Assembly (NCBI GenBank): GCA_018333785.1
Contig: JAGXSU010000137.1
Location: 1 to 59,226, forward strand
DNA from: Methylomicrobium sp.
GTDB taxonomy: Bacteria > Pseudomonadota > Gammaproteobacteria > Methylococcales > Methylomonadaceae
Direction of reading: 5' to 3'
DNA: 59,226 nucleotides
Shown: piece by piece, positions 39,201 to 47,673 of the stretch
How positions within the stretch are numbered: position 1 is the first letter of the stretch
How the letters are laid out: each line of letters begins with the position of its first letter
Program-made: the position numbers and the translations under genes
Notes under the pieces: generated by a model
What the model was told of the DNA's origin: nothing
Databases searched by the model: none
Seen by the model: the letters and a program-made list of their open reading frames with translations, nothing else

Positions 39201-39685
39201 ATGCGAATGTTGTAACCGATATCCTGAAAAACCTGGCGGTTAACATCGACTAAAAAGTCATTAATCGATCGTTTATCCTTTTTAAAGTTTTTAAGCCATT
39301 TGGTCAGTAATGGGCCGTCCTCAGTAATTGCAAGATTAGGCTCAAGTTCTTTAAACAATTGGCCATCGTATTTAAAGGGGTAGTCGACGGCGTACTCTTC
39401 AACGAAAAAATCAAAGGGATTGATGACCGTCAAATCGGCAATCACTTCCACCTCGACACTGAGCTTTTGGCATTTTTCCGGAAATACAACACGCGCCAAA
39501 ATGTTACCAAATGGGTCTTGCTGCCAATTGATAAAATGCTCTTTAGGTTCGATCCGAAGCGCATAACCTTTAATCGGCGTTCTGCAATGAACAGCCGGTC
39601 TTAGTCTAAAGACATGAGGTGATAGAGAAACGGCGCGATCGAATTGATAGCTAGTCTTGTGGTTAATAGCCACCCGAATGGTCAT
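36290..39685 (-). CDS. Transglutaminase / DUF2126 large protein
   Basis: The 1131-residue protein has an N-terminal bacterial transglutaminase domain (about 1-300: MTIRVAINHKTSYQFDR, Cys in RSGSCRDSAWLL, His in DLHAWTEVYIPG, Asp in LDPTSGL), followed by a very large DUF2126 region (about 320-1100) starting LTMGGEPTFVSVDD and containing HTGTGGGNHITMGA and RLGILELRAFEMPPH. DUF2126 is discussed in the literature as related to carboxylate-amine ligases of the glutamine-synthetase fold, which suggests peptide ligation. It has a good ribosome binding site (AGGAAAAGT) and is the first gene of the cluster with the ATP-grasp/alpha-E and small transglutaminase genes. Confidence 0.9.
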   Translation of the reverse strand: MTIRVAINHKTSYQFDRAVSLSPHVFRLRPAVHCRTPIKGYALRIEPKEHFINWQQDPFGNILARVVFPEKCQKLSVEVEVIADLTVINPFDFFVEEYAVDYPFKYDGQLFKELEPNLAITEDGPLLTKWLKNFKKDKRSINDFLVDVNRQVFQDIGYNIRMEVGIQSCEETLTKRSGSCRDSAWLLVQIMRHLGLAARFVSGYLVQLTADVKSLDGPSGPEHDFTDLHAWTEVYIPGAGWIGLDPTSGLLAGEGHIPLACTPDPASAAPVSGATDKCEVSFEFDNSVTRLHEDPRVTKPYTDEQWYYIDALGQQVDRQLLEDDVRLTMGGEPTFVSVDDMEGAEWNTLADGDHKRERAHALTLRLRDTFAAGAMLHYGQGKWYPGEPLPRWQYGCFWRKDGFPVWRNPELLADITKEHTFTVKDAYAFMRQLTQRLGIKTRYIVTAFEDTFYYVWQEGNIPENLDPFKVNLKDSLDRRTLASVLENDLSEPVGFSLPIQWDWSGQRWQSGPWNFRRGAMFLIPGNSPMGMRQPLDSLPWVAPDKRDSGEPQSLFQDLPELGDYYGEVTRRYSHLEKRTKDHPEIVEQAAGDEETVQVGVPHTSICVEVRNGMMHVFLPPMTLLEHYLELVAGVEATAESLKIPVVLEGYEPPRDYRIERLMITPDPGVIEVNIHPSKTWQELVDKTTVLYEQAHLVRLGTEKFMLDGRHTGTGGGNHITMGAESPIDSPLLRRPDLLRSLITYWQHHPGLSYLFSGMFIGPTSQAPRVDEGRDEKLYELEIAFQQMPEGESPAPWLVDRLLRHLLTDITGNTHRSEFCIDKLYSPDSSTGRLGILELRAFEMPPHARMSLVQMVLLRSLIAWFWREPYKHELVRWGTELHDRFMLPHYVKEDMKHVVKDLQRAGYPFELEWLDPFFEFRFPRYGNTMIDDMDLELRFAIEPWHVLGEEVSRAGTARYVDSSVERLQVKVTGFTEGRYVLSCNGRRLQLRNTGRRGEYVAGVRYRAWQPPSALHPTISPHTPLVFDVIDTWNGHAIGGCTYFVAHPGGRSYDAFPVNAYEAEARRITRFWDYGHTPGTIIRPPMATSPVAPSDKPMEGRFVVAGAEPRPMAPPQEEPNKDFPYTLDLRYRN

Positions 39686-40240
39686 ATACTTTTCCTATTT
39701 TGGCAAGTGAGATGAACGATCTACTGATGACTGACAAACAAGGCAAAACCGGGCACGACCCAGAAATAACACTTCTTTGGTGCGCACGCTTCATTATGGT
39801 GCAAAAAAGCCCGTCGCTTTTTTAAAAACCAATTCAATAGTTACTGATTGCCCTGTTTTAAAGCGTATTTTATGCTCGCTTCATCAGTCACAAATTACAC
39901 ATAATTAATTTAGCAATTTTCGAGCCCAAATAAACCGAACGCCAGAATAATCTTAAAAAGCGGATTGGTTCAGATTCAACTGCCATCAAAGTAAGAGACC
40001 CCAATCAAAGATTAATGAGCCTTATCAATTTTTACAGATTGTAAGAGGGACGTTTTCACCGTGATGACTACAATCAAACGGGAAGTCATCACTTTATAAT
40101 GAGGGTTTCCAGATAAAAGCTCGCGGTAATAAGCAGAAATGCCGCACAAAACGCGGCTAGTAAGTTTAAGTTTACCGCCGAAAAAACATCCCGGTCTTCA
40201 GCGGTATTAAATGAGGAAATATCTGAAAGTAAAATCCGTT
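39686..40240. other. Intergenic region upstream of the transglutaminase/DUF2126 gene
   Basis: A 555-bp gap between two minus-strand genes. It should contain the promoter of the transglutaminase/DUF2126 cluster. Two GGTGC boxes (39779 and 39798), the first followed by GCAC, vaguely recall NtrC sites but have the wrong spacing. A 9-bp inverted repeat lies at 40061-40092. No gene or RNA identified. Confidence 0.4.
40061..40092. repeat. Inverted repeat, 9-bp perfect arms
   Basis: GTGATGACT (40061-40069) and AGTCATCAC (40084-40092) are perfect complements separated by 14 bases. It lies between the TPR gene and the transglutaminase/DUF2126 gene and could be a regulator site or an RNA hairpin. No T tract is present. 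Confidence 0.5.
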
Positions 40241-40987
40241 TTATTCGGCTTTTTCTTTTGAATCCTTAGACTCATTAGAGGATTCTACGGGTGCGGAAGC
40301 TTGCACTTCTGCCTCACCGGCCTTCTCTTCATTTAAAGTGGCTTCTGTTTTATAAACCGCATCTTCTGCGGCTTCCGCTTCCTTGACTTTCAAACCCTCG
40401 ATAAAATCCGTAAACCACTGATGTGACTTGATATTCTTAAGATCCGGATCATTCAAAATGTCTTCAATACTGGGCAGACTGCCGTGCTCATCAGAATCAT
40501 CCAGAGCCTTCAGGCATTCTTCATTATCATTTCTTAACGCATAGATACAAGCCAGATTATAAGACGCCGTGCCTTTCTGGATTCTGTTGGCATTCAAAAA
40601 ACTTTGCTTGGCCAGTTCATAGAGCTTATCCGAAGGAGGCACGCCTTTGGTGCGGGCCAGTTCCATGTAGGTAAAACCGCCGTCAATCGCGGCTCCGAGA
40701 AAATCCGGATCAACGGTTAAACAAAAATTAAACTTGGAAAGTGCATCTTCAAAAATGCTTATCGCTTCATCGCCTGATTTGGATTTTCCTTGATGAAGTA
40801 AAGCAAACCCCCAGTTATAGAGCGTTTCACTGAACAATAAATCTTTTGCCAGAACTTCAGCAAAGCCTTTGTAAGCCGTGCTGTATAACTGGTCGGCTTT
40901 AGCACCTTCATTTTTTCTTGCTTGCCTGACCTGCTTTATAGCAGCGTCAAGTTTTGATTTTTTAAAGAACGAGCCTAAAAAGGACAT
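40241..40987 (-). CDS. TPR end-of-group domain protein
   Basis: The 248-residue soluble helical protein has TPR-like pairs at about 40-80 (LYNWGFALLHQGK), 85-115 (FNFCLTVDPDFLGAAIDGG) and 130-165 (KGTASYNLACIYALRNDNEECLKALD). The last resembles the end-of-group TPR motif. The C terminus (from about 205) is Glu/Ala/Ser-rich and probably disordered. TPR proteins act as assembly scaffolds; the partner is unknown. It lies 82 bp downstream of rhlE on the same strand. Confidence 0.75.
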   Translation of the reverse strand: MSFLGSFFKKSKLDAAIKQVRQARKNEGAKADQLYSTAYKGFAEVLAKDLLFSETLYNWGFALLHQGKSKSGDEAISIFEDALSKFNFCLTVDPDFLGAAIDGGFTYMELARTKGVPPSDKLYELAKQSFLNANRIQKGTASYNLACIYALRNDNEECLKALDDSDEHGSLPSIEDILNDPDLKNIKSHQWFTDFIEGLKVKEAEAAEDAVYKTEATLNEEKAGEAEVQASAPVESSNESKDSKEKAE

Positions 40988-41069
40988 CTTTGCTCCTGAG
41001 TGATTGAGTTAATTATTATTAGAACGAACAGCATATCATCCTCATACAGGCGGTCAATGCTTAGAACTG

Positions 41070-42353
41070 TTATCGCTTGCCAGCGATAAAGCGTTTTTTC
41101 TCCGGCTTGCGTTGAAGTTTGGCGGGCTTTTTGAATGAAGTCGGTTTTGAAATTGGCTTTTTTACGGGCCGTGAAGACGGCACCTCTTTTTTGGCCTCTA
41201 AATTGACCGCCTCGTAACCGGTATCCAGCACTCTTGGAATCGTCTGTTTCAACAATTTTTCAATGGCTTTTAGTGCCATCGCTTCTTCAGGACAAACCAG
41301 AGACACTGAATGCCCGGGCAGTCCCGCTCTTCCGGTGCGTCCGATACGGTGTATGTAATCTTCAGCCACTGAAGGCAAATCAAAATTAACCACATAGGGC
41401 AGCTGATCGATATCCAAGCCCCTGGCGGCAATATCGGTAGCCACCAAGACCTGGACCTTACCCAGTTTAAAAGCATCCAGCGCTCTACTTCTTGCGCCCT
41501 GTGTTTTATCACCGTGCAAAACAGCACATTTGATGCCGTCCTTGAGCAATTGCAATCCCAGACGATCGGCACCGTGTTTTGTTCTTACAAATACCAGAAC
41601 ACCCCGCCACTGACCGTGGCCGATCAAATAGGATAGCAACTCCCGCTTGTACTCTCTTTTTATCGGATAAAGCGATTGTATGACGGTATCGGCAGCCACG
41701 CTGGACGCGGCAATTTCTATATCCACCGGTTTTTTCAACCACTGTGTCGCCAAATGCTTGATATCGGAAGATAAGGTGGCCGAAAACAGCAGGCTTTGTT
41801 TATCCGATGGCAGTATGGCTAATATCGCGTTGATCTCCTGACTAAACCCCATATCCAACATTCGATCCGCTTCATCCAGAACCAAAATGGACAGCGCATC
41901 AAAAGTAACATGACCTTGCCGAATATGATCCAGCAGACGACCCGGCGTCGCGACGACAATATCGCAGCCTCTGCGCAACCTTTGAGTCTGGCTGTTCATG
42001 CTCACGCCGCCGTATATCAGCTCGGCAAACAAATTGACATGCTTGCCGTAACGGGTGACATTTTCATGCACCTGCGCAGCCAATTCTCGTGTGGGCGTCA
42101 ATATCAAAGCCCTGACCGGGCGTGGCTTGTTATAGGCCGTTTTGGATAAATGCTGCAACATCGGCAAAGCAAATGCAGCCGTTTTACCGGTCCCGGTTTG
42201 TGCTTTTGCCATGATATCGCAGCCCTTGAGAATCAGCGGAATGGCTGTAAATTGAATGGGTGTAGGGACTAGATAGCCCTGTTCAGTAACTGCCTGGACA
42301 AGTTCATCAGCAAGGCCTAGTGATTTGAAAGAAGTAGTTGAATCAGAATTCAT
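41070..42353 (-). CDS. rhlE: DEAD-box ATP-dependent RNA helicase, RhlE type
   Basis: Unwinds RNA duplexes in ribosome maturation or RNA decay. All helicase motifs are visible: the Q motif (PTPIQFTAIP), AQTGTGKTAAF, PTRELA, DEAD in VLDEADRMLDMGF, SAT, VLVATDIAARGLDI and HRIGRTGRAG, with a basic Lys/Arg-rich C-terminal tail. The longer frame would start at TTG 42368; the ATG at 42353 gives the usual short N terminus and is preferred, although its ribosome binding site is weak. Confidence 0.93.
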   Translation of the reverse strand: MNSDSTTSFKSLGLADELVQAVTEQGYLVPTPIQFTAIPLILKGCDIMAKAQTGTGKTAAFALPMLQHLSKTAYNKPRPVRALILTPTRELAAQVHENVTRYGKHVNLFAELIYGGVSMNSQTQRLRRGCDIVVATPGRLLDHIRQGHVTFDALSILVLDEADRMLDMGFSQEINAILAILPSDKQSLLFSATLSSDIKHLATQWLKKPVDIEIAASSVAADTVIQSLYPIKREYKRELLSYLIGHGQWRGVLVFVRTKHGADRLGLQLLKDGIKCAVLHGDKTQGARSRALDAFKLGKVQVLVATDIAARGLDIDQLPYVVNFDLPSVAEDYIHRIGRTGRAGLPGHSVSLVCPEEAMALKAIEKLLKQTIPRVLDTGYEAVNLEAKKEVPSSRPVKKPISKPTSFKKPAKLQRKPEKKRFIAGKR

Positions 42354-42697
42354 TAATTTATTATCCAATTGACGGATCAGGGTTGAAAGTGGGCGTTGCC
42401 ATTATGCTAAAGATCATGACAAGCCTTTTGGCTAATCCGGGATAACAACTTGCAACAACAATAAGCTTTATAATTTTTGGTCTCGGGTTGACCGGGTTTT
42501 AGTTCAGTGCAAAAAATAAAATCCACAAAAAGGAATCTTAACTTGTTTAGCTGAAATTTTAGTGCATCCTGACTATTCAGCGTAGGTTGGACTGCATGCT
42601 TTTCGCAACGCAACATTAACGCACTGGTCTTGAATGTTGGGTTAGCTATCGCCAACCGAAACCTACATTGCATTGTTTCAGACTTTTAGCAAATGCA
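42354..42697. other. Intergenic region with a repeat-like palindrome
   Basis: A 344-bp gap between rhlE and the gamma-carbonic-anhydrase-like gene, both on the minus strand. It holds the interrupted palindrome at 42582-42666. An 88-codon minus-strand frame crosses it but has no family resemblance and includes the palindrome, so it is not called. Confidence 0.45.
42582..42666. repeat. Interrupted palindrome of the GTAGGTTGG type
   Basis: GTAGGTTGG at the left matches CCAACC-gaaa-CCTAC at the right in inverted orientation. An inner pair CAACATT/AATGTTG lies within. This resembles the common dispersed intergenic palindromes of proteobacteria built on GTTGGGTT-like sequences. Confidence 0.55.
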
Positions 42698-43231
42698 CTA
42701 TTTTTGGGCGCTATGCTCATTTTTTAAGGTTATGTAATGCAGATAGGAATATTCGAGAAAAGCCTTCTCTTTGTCCGTTAATAATCTGACGGCTTTTGCC
42801 GGTGATCCCACATAGAGATAGCCGCTGTTCAGCTTTTTACCGGGCGGTACCAAAGCTCCGGCACCCAACATGACATAATCTTCCAAAACGGCACCGTCCA
42901 TGACAATGGCCCCGATACCAATCAAACAATAACTGCCTATCTGGCAGGCATGCACAACGGCCCGATGACCTATTGTCACCCCTTTTCCTATCACAAGCGG
43001 ATAGCCTTGGGGATTATAAGGTCCGGCATGAGAAACGTGCAAAACAGAACCGTCCTGAACATTGGTTCCCGCCCCGATGAAAATTGACTCCACATCCCCT
43101 CGTATTACCGAGGCAGGCCATACCGAGACATCATCCTCCAGCGTCACATCCCCTATGACTAGCGCTGACTCGTCAATATAGACGGATGCCCCGAGCTTGG
43201 GCTGTTTCCCATTAAAAGTACGAATTGCCAT
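42698..43231 (-). CDS. Gamma-carbonic-anhydrase-like hexapeptide-repeat protein (YrdA/PaaY type)
   Basis: A left-handed beta-helix protein of about 177 residues. Hexapeptide repeats run from about residue 15 to 140 (VIGDVTLEDDVSVWPASVIRG, IGHRAVVHACQIG). The zinc-site histidines are represented by His in SVLHVSHAG and in TIGHRAVVHAC, as in gamma carbonic anhydrases. YrdA members often show little activity. The ATG at 43231 has AGAGG 6 bases upstream and is preferred over the more upstream Met. Confidence 0.88.
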   Translation of the reverse strand: MAIRTFNGKQPKLGASVYIDESALVIGDVTLEDDVSVWPASVIRGDVESIFIGAGTNVQDGSVLHVSHAGPYNPQGYPLVIGKGVTIGHRAVVHACQIGSYCLIGIGAIVMDGAVLEDYVMLGAGALVPPGKKLNSGYLYVGSPAKAVRLLTDKEKAFLEYSYLHYITLKNEHSAQK

Positions 43232-43321
43232 AGTTTGCCTCTGTTTGTTCAGAATTAACACTATTCACATGCTCAAACAATAGAGTATCAAAGTCTCGGA
43301 GATTTAGCGTTCTACGGTTAC

Positions 43322-43481
43322 TATACCCTTTGTAGATCGAAATTCGGCGCCGGGGTGACAGTCAAAGGACGCCGTAAATACATCCCTATAGGCTCTAGCC
43401 AGCATCCATGCTGGCAAAGCCTTTGCCGAACACCCCGTTGCCTCCTTAGGCACTGCCGAAATTTGAACTGCGAGAGGTATA
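43322..43481 (-). repeat. 160-bp MITE-like dispersed repeat, copy 4 (inverted)
   Basis: The reverse complement aligns over its whole length with copies 1-3, with small differences, such as CTGGCTAGAGCC in place of CTGGCATAGAGCC. It is the only copy in the opposite orientation. Confidence 0.8.
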
Positions 43482-43755
43482 TACACAGGTATTTTTTTAT
43501 CCATCTCGGGACTTAAGATGCGGTTAAGTTTATCACTGTTTAATTCCCGGCGATTGTATATACTGGGCTCAAGATACGAAAACGAATGGCTAATAAGTCA
43601 GATGAGCTATAATTTCCGGCTTTAGTGCTGGCAGTAGCATTTCACTTTACTCCTCAATTGTCGGCTATAATTTTTAAAAAGGTTCAGATGTTCATATCGA
43701 TGTGTTTAAGCAGTCATTATCATCGATTTTTAGTCCCTTTCCATTGAAAACTGAT

Positions 43756-43783
43756 GCCATCCGTTTCAAGAGAAACGGATGGC
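43756..43783. promoter_or_regulatory. Perfect 12-bp hairpin upstream of the ExeA-like gene
   Basis: GCCATCCGTTTC-AAGA-GAAACGGATGGC forms an uninterrupted stem with a 4-base loop, 85 bp before the ExeA-like start. No T tract follows on the plus strand. It could be a leader hairpin, an attenuator, or a weak minus-strand terminator (TTTTC follows in that direction). Confidence 0.5.
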
Positions 43784-43867
43784 GAATTGATTATGATCAA
43801 CAGAAATTAATCGGATGTTAAATTAAATCGATTGCATCAATACCAATCGGTTTGCTAGAGAACAAAC

Positions 43868-44794
43868 ATGTATACAAAATACTTCGGACTCAACAAAAAA
43901 CCTTTTTCTCTGATTCCCGACCCGGAATTTTTATTTCTCAGCCCACAGCATCGTAAAGCACTCAGTACCTTGCAATACGGTTTGATGAGTCATGCAGGTT
44001 TTACTGTGATTACCGGCGAAATAGGATCCGGAAAAACCACTTTAATCCGGAGCATGCTGGGCAAAATTAAAGATCAATGCACCGTCGGCGTCATTACTAA
44101 TACACACAGCGCTTTTGGAGACCTGCTGACCTGGGTTCTTGGGGCTTTTAACATCACCCACGACACCAAAAACAAGGCGGAACGCTACGAATTGTTCGTC
44201 AGGTTTATCAATGAGCAAAATAAGAAAAAGCGCCGTGTCGTTCTGATCGTAGACGAAGCGCAAAACATGGAACTTGAAACGCTGGAAGAATTACGTCTGC
44301 TCTCCAATATCAATGTCCATCATGAGATCATGCTGCAGCTTATCCTGGTTGGGCAACCTGAGCTGGTAGATAAATTGAATGACCCTCAATTAGTCCAGTT
44401 TGCGCAGCGTATTTCCATTGAGTACCATCTGACTCCACTTAATTTTGAAGAAACTGAGCAGTATATAGAACACCGCTTGGCGACCGCCGGTTGTACCAAG
44501 AAAGTTTTCAACCGGTCAGCCTGTGCCGCCATTTTTTATTACACGGCTGGCGTCCCCAGATTAATCAACAATATCTGCGATTTGGCCATGGTTTTTGCTT
44601 TTGCAAACGATGCTACGGAAATTGGCTGGAAAACCATTATTGAAGTGATCAACGAAAGAAAAACCGGGGGGATCAAGCGCTTCAGAGGAAAATATTGCCC
44701 TGAACCGGATTTAATGCAAAAAGTAGCGGAAGCGGAAAAATTACGGCGTGCAATTTTAGAAAAAACCGGGGTCGACATCTCTAAAATTCATTAA
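43868..44794 (+). CDS. ExeA/MshM-like AAA ATPase
   Basis: The 308-residue cytosolic ATPase has the ExeA-type N terminus YFGLNKKPFSLIPDPEFLFLS, the Walker A GEIGSGKTTLIRSM (about 50-63), Walker B VVLIVDEAQNM (about 127-137), a sensor region LILVGQPEL and the C-terminal winged region GVPRLINNICDLAM. Relatives energise type II secretion, pilus or PEP-CTERM/exopolysaccharide loci. No peptidoglycan-binding domain is attached. There are no secretion genes next to it, so its partner machine is not identified. Confidence 0.85.
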   Translation: MYTKYFGLNKKPFSLIPDPEFLFLSPQHRKALSTLQYGLMSHAGFTVITGEIGSGKTTLIRSMLGKIKDQCTVGVITNTHSAFGDLLTWVLGAFNITHDTKNKAERYELFVRFINEQNKKKRRVVLIVDEAQNMELETLEELRLLSNINVHHEIMLQLILVGQPELVDKLNDPQLVQFAQRISIEYHLTPLNFEETEQYIEHRLATAGCTKKVFNRSACAAIFYYTAGVPRLINNICDLAMVFAFANDATEIGWKTIIEVINERKTGGIKRFRGKYCPEPDLMQKVAEAEKLRRAILEKTGVDISKIH

Positions 44795-44923
44795 AGATCA
44801 ACAGGATTCAAACCTGTTTCGCCCCCCTTTTTTAGATAGCTCAGCGCATTCCAATCAACAGAAGACTGGCCCGTCACTATCAATTACATGGGCTATTTAC
44901 TCGACAAATCTTAAGCCACATTT

Positions 44924-44945
44924 AAAAAGGCATATCCCTATGCCT
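44924..44945 (-). terminator. Intrinsic terminator of the lipoprotein gene
   Basis: Read on the minus strand, AGGCATA-GGGA-TATGCCT is followed by TTTTTAAA, about 40 bp after the lipoprotein stop. Confidence 0.75.
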
Positions 44946-44983
44946 GATATCAAAAGCTGACAATTTCTAGGAATTGCAAGCTG

Positions 44984-45412
44984 TTATTGAGCGGGTTTAG
45001 ATTCTTCAACTGGTGCCGGCTTTAGGTCATCAAGCGCTTTCGATGCCGCATCAAGAGAACCTGAGGCAGCATCTTTGGAGGCATCCACGGCCTGAGCGGC
45101 ACTCTCGGTGACAGCAGCGGCAGAGTCTTTTGCTCCTTCAACCACCTGAGACTGAACCTCTACAGCCTGATCAACCGCCCCTTGAGCTGCCGTAGCGGCT
45201 GCATCATTGACTTGTTTAACCGTTTCCACTGCTTCGCTAATGATTTCGCTGGGAGCAGCAGGAGCAGGAACGGCCTCTGTTACACTTTTAACCTCAGCAG
45301 GCGCCTGTTGAACCGCTTCTGTCTTTGCCGCTTCAGTATCTTCAGATTTATCACAGCCAGCCAGTGCAACCAAACCCGCCACGCCAATAATAAGTAGTTT
45401 TTTAGATTTCAT
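44984..45412 (-). CDS. Alanine-rich lipoprotein
   Basis: The 142-residue lipoprotein has a typical signal peptide with lipobox (MKSKKLLIIGVAGLVALAGC, Cys at residue 20), followed by a low-complexity Ala/Val/Glu/Ser-rich region with LEA-like short repeats (AAQAVDASKDAASGSLDAA), probably helical and extended. Residue +2 is Asp, the inner-membrane retention signal in E. coli. The frame extends 49 codons upstream, but the ATG at 45412 behind GAGG is clearly the start. Function unknown; a periplasmic spacer or envelope-stress role is conceivable. Confidence 0.82.
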   Translation of the reverse strand: MKSKKLLIIGVAGLVALAGCDKSEDTEAAKTEAVQQAPAEVKSVTEAVPAPAAPSEIISEAVETVKQVNDAAATAAQGAVDQAVEVQSQVVEGAKDSAAAVTESAAQAVDASKDAASGSLDAASKALDDLKPAPVEESKPAQ

Positions 45413-45654
45413 AGCATCCTCTTTTGTTAATATATGATCTTTCATTAGGTTTCTTAAAATATCAAACTCTCTTTCTCTGTGCGATCGAATTGGCAATGTA
45501 AATGACACGCCAGCATTTGTCCTTATTTTCTGCACGGACAAAATTGTATACAAACGCAAAGACTGCCGTCTTCAAACTCAACCAAGGTCATCGCGTATTT
45601 CAAAATCCGTTAAACAATAACTTTTATCGGTATATTTTAATGGCTGAAAAAACA

Positions 45655-47358
45655 TTAAACCAACTCAAAGTGATCACCTGCGGAGGTTGTATGCATCATC
45701 CTGCCCAACTTGAATGCCATCGACTGACCTTTTCTCTCAAAACTGACTGTCTGGCCTGACCTCATGATTCCGGAAGACAAAAGCAAACTGTCTTTGACCC
45801 GTAGCGCTGTAATTTTCGGTATAAATACCGCCCAAAAACCTTCTTTACGGACTGAAGATGAACTTGTAGCCCAGACCGCCTCGGATTCCAGGGCGATCAA
45901 TTCAATACCCAATCGAATGGACTGGTTATCCAGCTTATTGATTCTTTTGAGAAGGCCAATTTCCAATCTTTTACCCTGATTTTGTTTAATGCCTAAAAGC
46001 TCGCCGACTTTTACCCTTCCGGCTTGTGGTTTCATTATGAAGCCGTAGCCTTTGATACTGGTGTCAATAAATTCAAAATCAACCTCCGGAGTTTTCGCAC
46101 CGGCTCGATTATCCAGAACATCTGCAGAATCAGAATCGGGTAGGGTTGCCTTATTCCTATGTTCTTTTCCTAAGTCAGGCCATGGGATTTTAGGTTTGGA
46201 TTTTGAAAAATGCGGCTGCTTTGTTTGATAATCGAAGTCAGTGTCCAACGGCACTAAATCCAGATCAGGCACTTTCCAAAAACCCAACATTTCCTGACGC
46301 TCGACACCCGGTAAAGATGTTTTTTGGTTAATCGTTTTCTCTTGTCCGACCGCCAGATAACTGATAATGCTCGCAAACCCCAAATAGGCGCTGATCTCGC
46401 CGTGGGCAGCCAGCCTTCTGTATTTTCGGCTATGTACCAGACTCAAAGAATTAACGGCTTTAACTAAAAGGGTCCCTATTGCCTTCTGCTGGGCTGTTTT
46501 CACGCCCAACTCTAAAGGCAGCATCTTATTGATCTGCATGGCTACAGGAAAAACATCTAAATACCGGCTGAAAGAATCATGATCCGTTATCCTTTTAGGC
46601 GCAGACTCATTTTCAAAATTGAAGCCATAGGTATTTTGCAAAACATCCACTTCAACGGTGTCCTCAATATGCGCATAGTCAACATAGGACTCCAGCAATT
46701 CTTTGAGCCTTTTCATTTCTCGTGGACTCAAACTTTGACAGTCACATGCTTCAAAAATAAGAATATTCTTGAAAACAGCATCGATTGTCCTGGTTTTATA
46801 AGTCAATTCTGGCAGCAGCAAATCAACCAGCGTCAATTCTTCAGCACATTTAAAAACGCGGTAGCATTCCGCCCAGAAGTGATCCTCCAACTCGGCATAC
46901 ATCATCTTACTGAGTAACTGAATTTGAGCTGAAGCATGCAGCGCCAAATATAAAACAACAGCCTGTTCCAAACGCGAAAGAACAACATTTGTCTGGCGAC
47001 CCAGTTCCGGAACCATCGCCAGCAAACCCGTAAACAAAGCCCTGAAAATAGCGTTTGCCACCTCCATTTGAGCTTCTTCATCATCCGTTACCGGAAACTT
47101 TGTATCCAGTAAACCTCTGTCATTTTTTTCAACCAAATTATCTGCAACAGGAGTGATGTGTTCGTATAACTGGCACTTAAGTTTTAGCGGGATAGACAAG
47201 CCGTTCAGCTGATTCAAGACAGCATTAAGCTGACAACAGGCTTTATAAGGATCTTGTAAATTCAAGCCATTCAGCCAGTCAATCAATGCCGGCTTGGTGA
47301 GTTGGAATGGCAAAGCCGAAATTTCATCAGCACTGGATTCATTTAAATTACCGTTCAT
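45655..47358 (-). CDS. Large uncharacterised protein with PilZ-like C-terminal domain
   Basis: The 567-residue soluble protein has no signal peptide. The first about 300 residues are helical and have no recognised motif. The C-terminal about 120 residues (from FEFIDTSIKGYGFIM) show the pattern VGELLGIKQ, IGLLKRINKLDNQSIRLGIELI and a final VSFERKG strand, resembling PilZ-like beta barrels found in related proteins. The RxxxR motif required for c-di-GMP binding is not evident, so ligand binding is doubtful. It diverges from the HDOD triplet across 315 bp, suggesting a shared control region. Confidence 0.6.
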   Translation of the reverse strand: MNGNLNESSADEISALPFQLTKPALIDWLNGLNLQDPYKACCQLNAVLNQLNGLSIPLKLKCQLYEHITPVADNLVEKNDRGLLDTKFPVTDDEEAQMEVANAIFRALFTGLLAMVPELGRQTNVVLSRLEQAVVLYLALHASAQIQLLSKMMYAELEDHFWAECYRVFKCAEELTLVDLLLPELTYKTRTIDAVFKNILIFEACDCQSLSPREMKRLKELLESYVDYAHIEDTVEVDVLQNTYGFNFENESAPKRITDHDSFSRYLDVFPVAMQINKMLPLELGVKTAQQKAIGTLLVKAVNSLSLVHSRKYRRLAAHGEISAYLGFASIISYLAVGQEKTINQKTSLPGVERQEMLGFWKVPDLDLVPLDTDFDYQTKQPHFSKSKPKIPWPDLGKEHRNKATLPDSDSADVLDNRAGAKTPEVDFEFIDTSIKGYGFIMKPQAGRVKVGELLGIKQNQGKRLEIGLLKRINKLDNQSIRLGIELIALESEAVWATSSSSVRKEGFWAVFIPKITALRVKDSLLLSSGIMRSGQTVSFERKGQSMAFKLGRMMHTTSAGDHFELV

Positions 47359-47673
47359 TATTTCCTGATCTACCGCGTAATATATCGATTAAAGCTCTGA
47401 ATAAAACAATAATCGAACCAGCAAAAAAATAGCTGTTAATCGTAGTTATCAGATGCAAGACTAGCTGAGCGCAGCCACCTGTATCAACAAAGAAAAACAG
47501 ACTCATAAAACATTGACTTGAGTAAAGTTAGCCCATCATTCTGCTATACTCCAACAATATTTTTTGGCTGCTGATTTATGAGACTAACTCGATTTGAGGT
47601 TGAAATTAAAGTTAGCCTGGAAAAAATGCTCCCTGTATATTAACCTCATCTATGTGTTTCCAAGGCAACCCGC
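47359..47673. promoter_or_regulatory. Divergent promoter region of PilZ-like and HDOD genes
   Basis: The 315-bp intergenic region between divergent genes. An extended -10-like element TGCTATACT lies at 47542-47550, oriented toward the HDOD genes, without a well-spaced -35 (a TTGACT at 47513 is 26 bp away). A palindromic operator was not recognised. Confidence 0.4.

Larger units (their letters stand above)
43232..43867. other. Intergenic region with repeat copy 4 and a strong hairpin
   Basis: A 636-bp gap between divergent genes. It contains repeat copy 4 (43322-43481) and a perfect 12-bp hairpin (43756-43783). TATAAT boxes occur at about 43611 and 43669 and could drive the ExeA-like gene. 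A 66-codon minus-strand frame lies almost entirely inside the repeat and is not a gene. Confidence 0.5.

Noticed and set aside
39776-39806. NtrC-like GGTGC/GCAC boxes upstream of the transglutaminase/DUF2126 gene
   Set aside because: Spacing and half-site orientation do not match known NtrC sites, and no sigma-54 promoter is seen.
42407-42673. 88-codon minus-strand reading frame upstream of rhlE
   Set aside because: It includes an intergenic palindrome and has no family resemblance or convincing start.
43304-43504. 66-codon minus-strand reading frame
   Set aside because: It lies almost completely within repeat copy 4, so it is a by-product of the repeat rather than a gene.
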